From contig NZ_CP155449.1 of the NCBI RefSeq assembly GCF_040518285.1, forward strand, positions 2,294,001 through 2,358,000: DNA of 64,000 nucleotides, given 5' to 3'. This DNA comes from Knoellia sp. S7-12. Its GTDB lineage: Bacteria > Actinomycetota > Actinomycetes > Actinomycetales > Dermatophilaceae. The notes under the pieces were generated by a model. The model was given only the letters and a program-made list of their open reading frames with translations, was not told the DNA's origin and made no database searches. The position numbers and the translations under genes were made by a program. Shown here piece after piece: positions 17,947 to 25,932 of the stretch (the first letter of the stretch is position 1; the number at the start of each line of letters is the position of its first letter).

Positions 17947-19082
17947 TCGATGACCGGACACCCATCATCGTCGCGGCGCGACGCACTCCCATCGGGACGG
18001 CTGGGCTGGCCCTGCGCGAGGTCGATGTCGTCGAACTGGCCGCCCCGGCGCTCCGGGCGGCGGCGGACGACGCTGGCCTGCCGTCACCGTCGCAGGTCGT
18101 CCTCGGCAACTGCATGGGCCCGGGCGGCAACCTCGCCCGCGTCGCCACCCTGGCCGCCCGCTTTGACGTTGCGACACCGGCGATGACCGTCGACCTGCAG
18201 TGTGGCAGCGGCCTGGCCGCCATCACGACGGCGTGCGCGCTGGTTCGCTCGGGCTCTGTCGAGTCCGCACTTGCCGGAGGTGCAGAGAGCGCCAGCACGG
18301 CACCGTGGCGGATGTGGCCTCCCACCGATGGCGCTGGGCCGCAACGCTATTCGCGCGCTCCCTTCGCACCATCCCAGATCGGCGACCCAGAGATGGGAGC
18401 GGCCGCCGACGACGTCGCCCGGCGCTGGGGCATCACCAGAGATCGACAGGACGCGTATGCCGTCCGCTCCCACACCCGTGCGGCTGCGGCTCGCGCTGCC
18501 GGCCGCTTCGACCGCGAGCTCGTGCCACTCCCCCAGTTGTCGGCGGACCAGCGCGTCCGCGAGAACCTCCGCGCGGAGACGTTGGCCCGACTTCCCGCGG
18601 CCTTCTCCCCCGATGGCACTGTCACGGCAGGCAACGCCTGCGGGATCAACGACGGAGCGGCTGCCGTCGCGATGGTGACGGAGGCACGCAGGAGGGCGGA
18701 CGGCATACCGGGTCTTGCCTGTCTGGACTGGGCGACGGTCGGTTCGGACCCCAACCTGCCCGGCATCGGCCCCGTGCCGGCAGTGCGGACCCTGTTGCAC
18801 CGCAGCGGAATCACGCTCGATGACATTGGCGCCGTCGAGATCAACGAAGCCTTCGCCGCACAGGTGCTCGCCTGCTGTGACGAGCTCGGCCTCGACGAGC
18901 ACCGCGTCTGCGTCGAGGGCGGCGCCCTTGCTCTCGGACACCCTTGGGGGGCGTCCGGTGCAGTGCTCGCGGTGCGGTTGTTCAGCCAGATGCTCCGCCA
19001 TGACGGTCCTGAGCTGGGTCTCGCCACCATTGCCGTTGGTGGTGGGCAGGGTGTGGCGCTCCTGGTGCGGCGCGTGGGGTGA
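17943..19082 (+). CDS. Thiolase family acyltransferase with altered C-terminal active-site motif
   Basis: 379 residues, normal length. The N-terminal domain has the nucleophilic Cys in LQCGSGLAAI; the C-terminal domain has NEAFAAQ and the catalytic His in LGHPWGASGA. The last motif, normally C-x-G-G-G-x-G with a second catalytic Cys, reads AVGGGQG here: the Cys is replaced by Ala (codon GCC, about 19042). In known thiolases that Cys acts as acid/base, so normal acetoacetyl-CoA chemistry is doubtful. Partner of the overlapping minimal acyl-CoA ligase. It could be a degradative thiolase variant, a condensing enzyme of another kind, or impaired. Confidence 0.82.
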   Translation: MIDDRTPIIVAARRTPIGTAGLALREVDVVELAAPALRAAADDAGLPSPSQVVLGNCMGPGGNLARVATLAARFDVATPAMTVDLQCGSGLAAITTACALVRSGSVESALAGGAESASTAPWRMWPPTDGAGPQRYSRAPFAPSQIGDPEMGAAADDVARRWGITRDRQDAYAVRSHTRAAAARAAGRFDRELVPLPQLSADQRVRENLRAETLARLPAAFSPDGTVTAGNACGINDGAAAVAMVTEARRRADGIPGLACLDWATVGSDPNLPGIGPVPAVRTLLHRSGITLDDIGAVEINEAFAAQVLACCDELGLDEHRVCVEGGALALGHPWGASGAVLAVRLFSQMLRHDGPELGLATIAVGGGQGVALLVRRVG

Positions 19083-19145
19083 CCCTGATGAGTACGGTCA
19101 GGGGATGGACTCCCGAAAAGCGGCAACGACCGTGGTGAGACGCCC

Positions 19146-19350
19146 ATGGAGCGCCTCGACCGCAACTGGGACGAGCTGCTCCAGGAGCTGCGGGTCACCC
19201 AGACGGGCGTTCAACTCCTGGCCGGCTTCCTGCTGACCCTGCCGTTCCAGCAGAGGTTCGCGACGATCACCGACGCCCAACGCACCGCTCCCACTGGTCG
19301 TGCGCCGCCGGCTCACCGGGACCTCGTCGGTCGCCACCCACGAGGAGTGA
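19146..19350 (+). pseudogene. DUF6328 membrane protein, internally deleted remnant
   Basis: The first ~46 codons (ERLDRNWDELLQELRVTQTG, then a hydrophobic LLAGFLLTLPF and ITDAQRT) match the N-terminus of DUF6328 small membrane proteins, which are normally ~150 residues with several helices. After TDAQRT the frame turns to Pro/Arg-rich sequence without membrane segments. From 19285 another frame reads LPLVVRRRLTG and stops at 19350, plausible as the remaining C-terminus. The simplest reading is a deletion removing the middle of the gene. The 69 bp beyond, up to the tetR stop, hold nothing recognisable. Confidence 0.6.
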
Positions 19351-19419
19351 CTCCCCCAGCGGACCACCTCGTCGATCCACCCTCACGCCACGCGCCGATC
19401 GATGCCAGCGGGGCGGGCT

Positions 19420-20073
19420 TCAGCCGAGCGCCTTCAACACCAGCGACAGGCCATGGTCGAACTCGGCGCCGAAGGCGTATCCAGGTTTGAGGATGTGTTT
19501 GATCGAGAATTCGGTGAGGTAGGGGTACTCGGTGGTCGAGACCTGTTGCATCATCTGTTCGGCCACCTCGGCCACGGTTTCCGGTCCGTGGATCGGCAGG
19601 GCCGCCTCGGAGAGGGCAAACCCGAAAACGTAGCTGTCAATCAAGGCGAAGGCGTGTGCCGTCTTCCTCACTGAGAAGCCCGCTTCGCGCAGGGTGCCGA
19701 TGACTGCGTTGTGGTGGCGCAGGGTTGCGGGACCAGGGCGCGTCCGCGACTGCAGGAGGTGGATGGCCCACGGATGACGTCCGAGCACCTCGCGGGCCGA
19801 CACCGAGCGGCGCCGAATCTCCGCGCGCCACTCGCCACCCGGTGACGGAAGCACGATCTCGCTGAAGACCAGATCGACGATGCCGTCGAGGATCTCGCCC
19901 TTGTTGGCGACGTGGTGGTAGACCGACATCGGCTTGACACCAAGCTCCTTCGCGAGCGAGCGGATCGTCAGCGACTCGATGCCACCGGCGTCCGCGACCG
20001 CGATGGCGCCGAGCAGCACCCGTTCCCTGGTGAGCCGTTGGCGCGGCCGCTGCGTCTCGCTGACGGGTGCCAT
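19420..20073 (-). CDS. TetR/AcrR family transcriptional regulator
   Basis: 217 residues. The N-terminal helix-turn-helix is clear: RVLLGAIAVADAGGIESLTIRSLAKELGV, with a recognition helix in KPMSVYHHVANKGEIL. The C-terminal ligand domain resembles the TetR_C group (LLQSRTRPGPATLRHHNAV; AFALIDSYVFGFALSEAAL). It is divergent from an oxidoreductase gene, with two dyad sites between them, so it probably represses that gene set and itself and is released by a small ligand. The 3' end faces the DUF6328 remnant. Confidence 0.9.
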   Translation of the reverse strand: MAPVSETQRPRQRLTRERVLLGAIAVADAGGIESLTIRSLAKELGVKPMSVYHHVANKGEILDGIVDLVFSEIVLPSPGGEWRAEIRRRSVSAREVLGRHPWAIHLLQSRTRPGPATLRHHNAVIGTLREAGFSVRKTAHAFALIDSYVFGFALSEAALPIHGPETVAEVAEQMMQQVSTTEYPYLTEFSIKHILKPGYAFGAEFDHGLSLVLKALG

Positions 20074-20125
20074 CTGTCTCCTCGGATTGGGTCATGTGGG
20101 GATTGATCACATCGAGCCATGGGCG

Positions 20126-20167
20126 AACCGTACTTTGTACGTTACCTTAACCGTACTAAGTGCGGTT
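20126..20167. promoter_or_regulatory. Two likely TetR operators between tetR and the MDR gene
   Basis: Two related dyads lie 23 bp apart. The second is AACCGTACT-A-AGTGCGGTT (20149-20167), arms matching at eight of nine positions. The first repeats AACCGTACT (20126-20134) with a core CGTAC-TTT-GTACG (20129-20141). The A/T-rich spacing makes this the probable promoter/operator of both divergent genes. Confidence 0.65.
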
Positions 20168-20201
20168 GGCAATCCGGCCCGCCGTGTCGAAAGGCAGAGT
20201 C

Positions 20202-21245
20202 ATGAGTTCTGAACAGCAGCTCGTCGCAGGAAACGCCCACACCCCCACCGGCCCGACGCCGGGGGACACACAGATGCAGGCCATCATCCAGAGCGGTTAC
20301 GGCTCCCCGGAGGTCCTTCAGTTCGACCGAGTTGCCCGCCCCGAGATCGCCGACAACGAGGTGCTGATCCGTGTGCAGGCAGCAGGTCTCGACCGCGGCA
20401 CCTGGCACATGATGGCCGGGCGCCCATACCTGTTGCGAGTCATGGGATTCGGCTTCTTCGGACCCAAGAACCCGGTGCCCGGCATCGACGTCGCCGGCAC
20501 CGTTGTCGCGGTCGGCTCTGCAGTGACCAGGTTCGTGGCCGGCGACGAAGTCTTCGGTATCGCCAAGGGCTCGTTCGCCGAGTACACAGCGGCACTGCAG
20601 GACAAGCTGGCCCTCAAGCCGCCCAGCCTGACCTTCGAACAAGCCGCAGTTGTGCCGGTGTCCGCGATGACCGCCCTCCAGGGCCTGACCGACGTCGGCC
20701 GACTCGAGGCAGGGCAACACGTGCTGATCGTCGGTGCGTCCGGCGGGGTCGGCAGCTACGCAGTGCAGATCGCCAAGGCCCTTGGGGCCGAGGTCACCGG
20801 CGTCGCCAGCACCCCCAAGCTCGACCTCGTGCGGTCGCTGGGCGCCGACCACGTCATCGACTACACCTTTGAGGACTTCGCCGACGGCAGCCACCGCTAC
20901 GACCTGGTCCTCGACATCGGCGGCAACCGGCCGCTCTCACGCCTTCGCCGTGCACTCACGCCCACCGGCACCGTCGTGATCGTCGGCGGCGAGGAGGGCG
21001 GCAAGGTCACGGGCGGCTTCGGTCGCAGTCTGCGGGCGCCGATCGTGTCGCTCTTCGTGAAACAGAGGTTGGCCATGCTCGCCAACAAGGAACGCGGCAG
21101 CGACCTCGAGCGCCTCACTCCCCTCATCCAGTCGGGCGCTGTCGTCCCGAGCATCGACCGGACCTTCTCATTGGCGCAGGTGCCCGACGCGATGCGCCAC
21201 CTGATGAACGGCAACGCCCGCGGCAAGGTCGCCATCACCCTCTGA
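20202..21245 (+). CDS. NAD(P)-dependent MDR oxidoreductase (quinone reductase/zinc-free alcohol dehydrogenase-like)
   Basis: 347 residues from the ATG at 20202, after an AAAGGCAG ribosome site. N-terminal GroES-like domain (VLIRVQAAGLDRGTWHMM; GIDVAGTVVAVGS), then a Rossmann domain with HVLIVGASGGVGSYAVQIA. The catalytic-zinc ligands of alcohol dehydrogenases are absent, as in quinone oxidoreductase-like members. It probably reduces quinones or reactive carbonyls. It lies under the TetR dyads and is followed by a DUF4386 gene and an SDR gene in the same direction (55-bp gap), which suggests an inducible detoxification set. Confidence 0.85.
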   Translation: MSSEQQLVAGNAHTPTGPTPGDTQMQAIIQSGYGSPEVLQFDRVARPEIADNEVLIRVQAAGLDRGTWHMMAGRPYLLRVMGFGFFGPKNPVPGIDVAGTVVAVGSAVTRFVAGDEVFGIAKGSFAEYTAALQDKLALKPPSLTFEQAAVVPVSAMTALQGLTDVGRLEAGQHVLIVGASGGVGSYAVQIAKALGAEVTGVASTPKLDLVRSLGADHVIDYTFEDFADGSHRYDLVLDIGGNRPLSRLRRALTPTGTVVIVGGEEGGKVTGGFGRSLRAPIVSLFVKQRLAMLANKERGSDLERLTPLIQSGAVVPSIDRTFSLAQVPDAMRHLMNGNARGKVAITL

Positions 21246-21300
21246 CCGGACCACCCGGCATACCTCGAATTGCCTCTCCTCCCAACGAAAGTAGGACGTC

Positions 21301-22065
21301 ATGAGCTCACAGACCTTGGCCGGTATGCCGGCTGCACACGCACGCGCTTCGACCGCCGCAGGTGCCGGTTCGCCTGCCGCAAGGGAACCGCGCAGCGGTT
21401 CCCGCATGCTCGTCTCCCGCCTCATCGGGGCGCTGTTCCTGCTGGGCTTCCTCTCCTACGGCACGGGCGCGCTGCTGGTGGCATCGGTGATCGGCGACGA
21501 CGGATTCCTCGCGACGTTGCCCGCTCACCAGACCGCGTTGGTGCTCGGGGCCGTGCTGATGCTGGTGAACACGGCTGTGGACATCGGCAAGGCGGTGCTG
21601 ATCTTCCCGGTGATCGACAGATGGGGCCGGCGGACCGCGCTGACCTATCTGGCAACGATGATCTTCGAGGTGGCCCTGATGGCGGTCGGTGCGTTGGCCC
21701 TGCTGATGCTCCTGCCGTTGGCCCGGCAGGCCGCATCCGGCCAGTTGGACACGGGCGTGGCCCAGTCACTCGGGTCCCTTGCGGTCGACGCAAACGAGTT
21801 GGCCTACCAGATCGGCCAGATGTCGCTCGGGTTCGGTGCCATGTTCCTGGCCTACCTGCTGGTGCGGTCCGGGCTGATCCCGCGGCCCCTCGCGATCCTG
21901 GGCCTGGTGGGCTACGCGACGCACATGCTGGGAGCCCTCCTCGAGCTCTTCGGGATCCACCTCAGCATGGTGCTCCTGATCCCCGGCGGGATCTTCGAGG
22001 TGTCCATCGCGGTGTGGTTGCTGGTCAAGGGTTTCAGGCCCGAGGCCTACAGCCGTCAGCCATGA
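21301..22065 (+). CDS. DUF4386 family membrane protein
   Basis: 254 residues. A ~35-residue Ala/Ser-rich N-terminus is followed by about six hydrophobic helices, among them LIGALFLLGFLSYGTGALLV, ALVLGAVLMLVNTAVDIGKA and GFGAMFLAYLLVRSGLIPRPLA; the last two match the conserved pattern of DUF4386 proteins. Function unknown in the family. Overlaps the SDR gene by four bases (ATGA) and follows the MDR gene, so it is probably part of the TetR-controlled unit. One GTATGCCG motif lies in its first codons. Confidence 0.8.
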   Translation: MSSQTLAGMPAAHARASTAAGAGSPAAREPRSGSRMLVSRLIGALFLLGFLSYGTGALLVASVIGDDGFLATLPAHQTALVLGAVLMLVNTAVDIGKAVLIFPVIDRWGRRTALTYLATMIFEVALMAVGALALLMLLPLARQAASGQLDTGVAQSLGSLAVDANELAYQIGQMSLGFGAMFLAYLLVRSGLIPRPLAILGLVGYATHMLGALLELFGIHLSMVLLIPGGIFEVSIAVWLLVKGFRPEAYSRQP

Positions 22066-22943
22066 CCGTCCGACCGGGCCTGCCGATGAGCGGTCGCACC
22101 GTGGTGGTCACCGGCGCCACGGGCGGCATCGGCAAGGCGACCGCCCTCGGCCTGGCCCTCCTGGGTGCGAACCTCGCGATCACGGGCCGCGACATCGCGC
22201 GCACGGACGCCGCGGCCCGCGAGATACGCGAGGTCGGTGGCGGCCACGTGGACGCGTTCGTCGCTGACTTGTCCTCACAGTCGGAGGTGCGGGGCCTGGC
22301 CGGTGACCTGCTCCAACACCTCGACCGGATCGACGTCCTGGTCAACAATGTCGGCGGCTACTGGAACACGCGACACCTCACAGCCAATGGGCTCGAGCGC
22401 ACCTTCGCGCTGAACCACCTCGCGCCGTTCCTGCTCACGGGCCTGCTGCTCGACCGACTGACCCAGAGTGGCTCCGCTCGCATCGTGACGGTCTCCTCCA
22501 ACGCACACTCCACCGGGGTCATCGACTTCGACGACCTGCAAGGCGAGCACAACTACTCCGGCGCGAAGGCCTACAGCCAGTCCAAGCTCGCCAACCTCCT
22601 GTTCACCCACGAGCTGGCCCGAACGCTGTCAGGCACATCGGTCACCGCCAACGCGGTGCACCCGGGTCTGGTGCGCACGGGATTCGGATCAGCTGATCCC
22701 GGGAACGTGCAGCGGCTGCTCGTCCCCTTCCTGCGGCCGTTCATGATGACACCCGCTCAGGGCGCCGGCACCTCGATCCGGGTCGCCTCCGACCACACGC
22801 TCGAACAGGTCACGGGCGCCTACTTCGCGCGGAGCAAGCCCAAGCAGTCGTCGAAGGGCAGCTACGACCGAGGCGTTGCCTCACGCCTTTGGAGGGTGAG
22901 CGCCGAGCTGGTCTCGCAGACCGCGCCTCCCGTGAGGACGTGA
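22062..22943 (+). CDS. Short-chain dehydrogenase/reductase
   Basis: 293 residues. Classical SDR features in order: TGATGGIGKA cofactor loop near residue 18, VNNVGG, catalytic Ser region (IVTVSSNAH) and Y-x-x-x-K in AYSQSKLANLL. The C-terminus extends beyond the core, as in retinol-dehydrogenase-like (RDH11/WWOX) members. It would oxidise or reduce an alcohol/carbonyl with NAD(P). Start ATG at 22062, overlapping the DUF4386 stop. Convergent with the GlxA-type gene, 90 bp away; the space holds only a weak 7-bp hairpin. Confidence 0.88.
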   Translation: MTVRPGLPMSGRTVVVTGATGGIGKATALGLALLGANLAITGRDIARTDAAAREIREVGGGHVDAFVADLSSQSEVRGLAGDLLQHLDRIDVLVNNVGGYWNTRHLTANGLERTFALNHLAPFLLTGLLLDRLTQSGSARIVTVSSNAHSTGVIDFDDLQGEHNYSGAKAYSQSKLANLLFTHELARTLSGTSVTANAVHPGLVRTGFGSADPGNVQRLLVPFLRPFMMTPAQGAGTSIRVASDHTLEQVTGAYFARSKPKQSSKGSYDRGVASRLWRVSAELVSQTAPPVRT

Positions 22944-23033
22944 GCACCCACGGCGCGAAGGGGCACGACCCCACATCGCGCCGACTCCGATCCCAGGGCA
23001 TCCTGCGACTGGTCACGATGAGTGAGCGGTCAC

Positions 23034-24050
23034 TCAGGTCATGGTTGTGACGACTGAGCCTCTCCTTGCTCCTGACCCTGCTGTCTGGTCGAAGTGGTGG
23101 CGATGCTGTCCAGGCGTGGTGCCGAGTCTTCGGCGGAAGGACCGGTTCATGGTTTCCGTGGTTCCGAACCCGCAGGTTTGTGCGATCTGCTCGATCGGGA
23201 TGTGGGTGCTCTCGAGGAGCCGGCAGGCGGTTTCCAAGCGCACGGACTCGATGTGGTCGGCCGGGCTGACACCGACTTCCGCCTTGAACACCCTGCTGAA
23301 GTGGCGTTCGGACAGGTTGGCGTGCCGGGCGAGCTTTGGCACTGTGAGATCTTCGCCCAGATGGTCGGGCAGCCACGCCAGCAGGTCCTGGACGGGTTGG
23401 GTGTCGGCATCCTGGGCCGCGAGCAGTGCCGAGAACTGCGCCTGGCCGCCAGAGCGACGCAGATAGACGACCAGTTGGCGGGCCACAGCTGCAGCGGCCT
23501 TGCGACCGTGGTCCTGTGCAACCAATGCCAGGGTCAGGTCGATGCCGGCCGTGACTCCGGCCGAGGTCCAGACGTTTCCGTCCTGCACGTAGATGGCGTC
23601 GGGGTCCACGTCGACTGTCGGATAGGTATCGGCCAGCATCTGGCACTCCGCCCAGTGGGTTGCCGCACGGCGACCGTCGAGCAGTCCAGCCGCCGCAAGG
23701 ACAAAGGCGCCGGAGCACACGGAGGTCACCCGCCCGGCGTCAGCCGCGAGTCTGCACACCTGAGAGAGAAGTTCCTCGTCGGCGCATGCCTGCTCCATGT
23801 CACGCCCGCCCGTCACCATGAGCGTCTGCACCGGTCCGGTCACCTCGCTCAACGGGACGGTGCTGAACGACATCCCGCTGGTTGAGGACACCAGCCCTCC
23901 GCCGACGCTGGCAAGCACGGTGAGGTAGTCCGCGGCGAGCACGAAGCGTCGTGCGCTGGACAGCACCTCCAGTGGCCCGGTGACGTCGAGGATCTGCGCC
24001 GAGTCGAAGGTGACGATGACGACACGGTGCCCGCGCGCGGAACCGTCCAT
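23034..24050 (-). CDS. GlxA family regulator (DJ-1/PfpI domain + AraC helix-turn-helix)
   Basis: 338 residues. The N-terminal ~190 residues form a DJ-1/PfpI-like domain (VVIVTFDSAQILDVTGPLEVL; VTSVCSGAFVLAAAGLL, with the nucleophile-elbow Cys). The C-terminal ~100 residues are an AraC-type double HTH: LARHANLSERHFSRVFKAEVG and IAQTCGFGTTETMNRSFRR. Members control catabolic genes for amines or amino-acid derivatives. The likely target is itself or the divergent serine hydrolase gene 221 bp away. The real ligand is unknown. Confidence 0.9.
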   Translation of the reverse strand: MDGSARGHRVVIVTFDSAQILDVTGPLEVLSSARRFVLAADYLTVLASVGGGLVSSTSGMSFSTVPLSEVTGPVQTLMVTGGRDMEQACADEELLSQVCRLAADAGRVTSVCSGAFVLAAAGLLDGRRAATHWAECQMLADTYPTVDVDPDAIYVQDGNVWTSAGVTAGIDLTLALVAQDHGRKAAAAVARQLVVYLRRSGGQAQFSALLAAQDADTQPVQDLLAWLPDHLGEDLTVPKLARHANLSERHFSRVFKAEVGVSPADHIESVRLETACRLLESTHIPIEQIAQTCGFGTTETMNRSFRRRLGTTPGQHRHHFDQTAGSGARRGSVVTTMT

Positions 24051-24202
24051 CCCCCGACGGTAGGCCCCTCACCTCGCGAGCATGGCCGAGATCGTCAACC
24101 CGGCGTCATGGCGCGCGACGCGCTGCGCGTCTCACACTCGTCGTACAGGGTCACGAACGTCGAAGCCTCACTGGTGGCCCAGGTCTCGCAGAGTCGTCCC
24201 AT

Positions 24203-24256
24203 CTGGCGACCCTCAGCCAGAAATCCTGGCAATCCACACATTTCCAAGGCTGGCCA
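24203..24256. promoter_or_regulatory. Clustered CTGGC/GCCAG half-sites in the glxA-type/hydrolase divergent region
   Basis: Within the 221-bp space between the two divergent genes, CTGGC or its complement occurs at 24203, 24216, 24226, 24250 and 24252. One pair forms a perfect dyad GCCAG-AAATC-CTGGC (24216-24230). AraC-type regulators often bind spaced repeats, so this is a candidate operator; the rest of the space holds nothing clear. Confidence 0.35.
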
Positions 24257-24271
24257 GAGAGATGAGACGAC

Positions 24272-25888
24272 ATGCCGCACCAACGCCTTCGCACGACCGA
24301 ACCACGCACGTTGCGACGGTGGGCTTGCGCACTCGGCACCGCCCTTGTCCTGACAGCAGGGCTCGCAGGCCTGCCCGCCACCGCTCACGCCTCTGACGGT
24401 CCGACGGCCGAGATGGTGAACAGGCTCGAGCAGAGCAACTGGCTGGCGTCGTTCCAAGTGCCCGGCGTTGCGGTGGTGCAGATCCGCGACGGCGGCGTCA
24501 CGTGGTCCAAGGGGTATGGGACGACCAACACCAGCAACGGGGTCCCGGTCACGGCAAACACCATCTTCCGTGTCGGCTCGATCACCAAGTCGGTCACCGC
24601 GTGGGGGGTGATGCGGCTGGTCGAGCAGGGGCGCATGGACCTGGACACCCCGGTGGAGTCATACCTGACCCGTTGGCACTTGCCACCCTCCCCGTTCGAC
24701 CCCGATGGGGTGACCATCGGTCGGCTCCTCAACCACACCGCGGGGCTGAACATGCAGGACTACTCGCCGGTGACCACTCGGCCGTTGCCGTCCTTGGAGC
24801 AGTCCCTGAGCGGTGGCAGCGGCAAGCCGGGCGACCGGAACTCTGACAACGTACGCATCACCACTGAACCGGGGACCCAGATGGAGTACTCCAACGGCGG
24901 CTACACGATGCTCCAGCTCGCCATCGAGGAAGTGACCGGGGAGGCATTTGCTTCGTACATGCAGCGGGAGGTTCTGGACCCGCTGGGGATGACCCGCAGC
25001 AGCTTCGTCGAGCGGCCGGAACTGGCCGCGGAGACCGCGACCGGCTACACCAACGGAGGGCGTCCGGTCCCGCCGACACTGCTCACCGAACAGGCGGCCG
25101 GGGGCTTGTACACGTCAGCCAACGACGTCGCACGCTTCGCCGTGGCAGCCATGACCGGCCCCTCGGGAGAACGGCCAGGCCGCGGGGTGCTCACCCCAGC
25201 CGGCGTGGCAACCCTGCTCTCCCCCATCACAGTCGCGCACGGCATGACCACGTCCTTCGGCTACGAGGTCGAAACCCTCTCCGACGGCACGAAAGCCGCC
25301 GGGCACGGGGGCAAGAACACCGGCTGGCTGTCCCAGTTCACCACCCTCCCCGACCGCGCCGAGGGCCTCGTGGTCCTGACGAACAGCGACAACGACGGCC
25401 TCATCGGCTTCACCACGCAGGCATGGGCGGACTCCCTCGGGGTGGGGCACCCAAGGACAACCCAGAGGCTGATGGACGAACTCAGTTTCCAGTACACCCT
25501 GATGCTCAGCATCGGCGCCGTTCTGGGCACGGTGGCACTCGGCGGAGGCTTCTTCCTCATCCGGGGGCAACGGTCAGGGCACCGCACCTGGGCCTGGCGT
25601 GGCGTGAACCGCCTCCAGCCCCTGCGCGCTTCGGTGCGGATTGTTGCACCGCTGGCGGTGTTCGTCGGCGCAGCCGCGTGGTGGTTGTACCCAGTCCGGA
25701 TCACGCTGGCGAGCATCTCTCCGGTACGGACCAGCTTGGCCACCGCGGCGCTGCTGACCCTGTGTCTGACCGCCGCGGCGGCTGCCCTGACCCGGACGCG
25801 GCGAGTTCCAGCGGCCGCGCCCGCAGAACAGGTGCATGCCTTGGCCCCTCCGGGAACCGAGTCGCATCGCCTGCGGTTGAAGGTCTGA
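24272..25888 (+). CDS. Exported, membrane-anchored serine hydrolase (class C beta-lactamase/PBP4*-like)
   Basis: 538 residues. A signal peptide (RRWACALGTALVLTAGLAGLP..AHA) is followed by the beta-lactamase-related domain: Ser-x-x-Lys in GSITKS, Tyr-x-Asn in YSNGGY, and the H-x-G equivalent in GHGGKN. After residue ~400 come three hydrophobic helices (LMLSIGAVLGTVALGGGFFLI; IVAPLAVFVGAAAWWLY; LATAALLTLCLTAAAAAL) that should anchor it in the membrane with the catalytic domain outside. Activity may be as D-aminopeptidase, esterase or peptidoglycan peptidase; beta-lactam resistance cannot be inferred. Divergent from the GlxA-type regulator. Confidence 0.85.
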   Translation: MPHQRLRTTEPRTLRRWACALGTALVLTAGLAGLPATAHASDGPTAEMVNRLEQSNWLASFQVPGVAVVQIRDGGVTWSKGYGTTNTSNGVPVTANTIFRVGSITKSVTAWGVMRLVEQGRMDLDTPVESYLTRWHLPPSPFDPDGVTIGRLLNHTAGLNMQDYSPVTTRPLPSLEQSLSGGSGKPGDRNSDNVRITTEPGTQMEYSNGGYTMLQLAIEEVTGEAFASYMQREVLDPLGMTRSSFVERPELAAETATGYTNGGRPVPPTLLTEQAAGGLYTSANDVARFAVAAMTGPSGERPGRGVLTPAGVATLLSPITVAHGMTTSFGYEVETLSDGTKAAGHGGKNTGWLSQFTTLPDRAEGLVVLTNSDNDGLIGFTTQAWADSLGVGHPRTTQRLMDELSFQYTLMLSIGAVLGTVALGGGFFLIRGQRSGHRTWAWRGVNRLQPLRASVRIVAPLAVFVGAAAWWLYPVRITLASISPVRTSLATAALLTLCLTAAAAALTRTRRVPAAAPAEQVHALAPPGTESHRLRLKV

Positions 25889-25932
25889 CGGCCTGCACCG
25901 CGTCGTTGCCAATGTGCTGTTCGACACCGTGC

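Noticed and set aside
23019..23036. Possible terminator hairpin between the SDR and GlxA-type genes (TGAGTGA/TCACTCA)
   Set aside because: Only seven base pairs, no U-tract on either strand, and it overlaps the GlxA-type stop codon.
24272..25888. Beta-lactam resistance gene
   Set aside because: The S-x-x-K/Y-x-N/H-x-G set is shared by many esterases and peptidases, and the membrane-anchored architecture is not that of known class C beta-lactamases.
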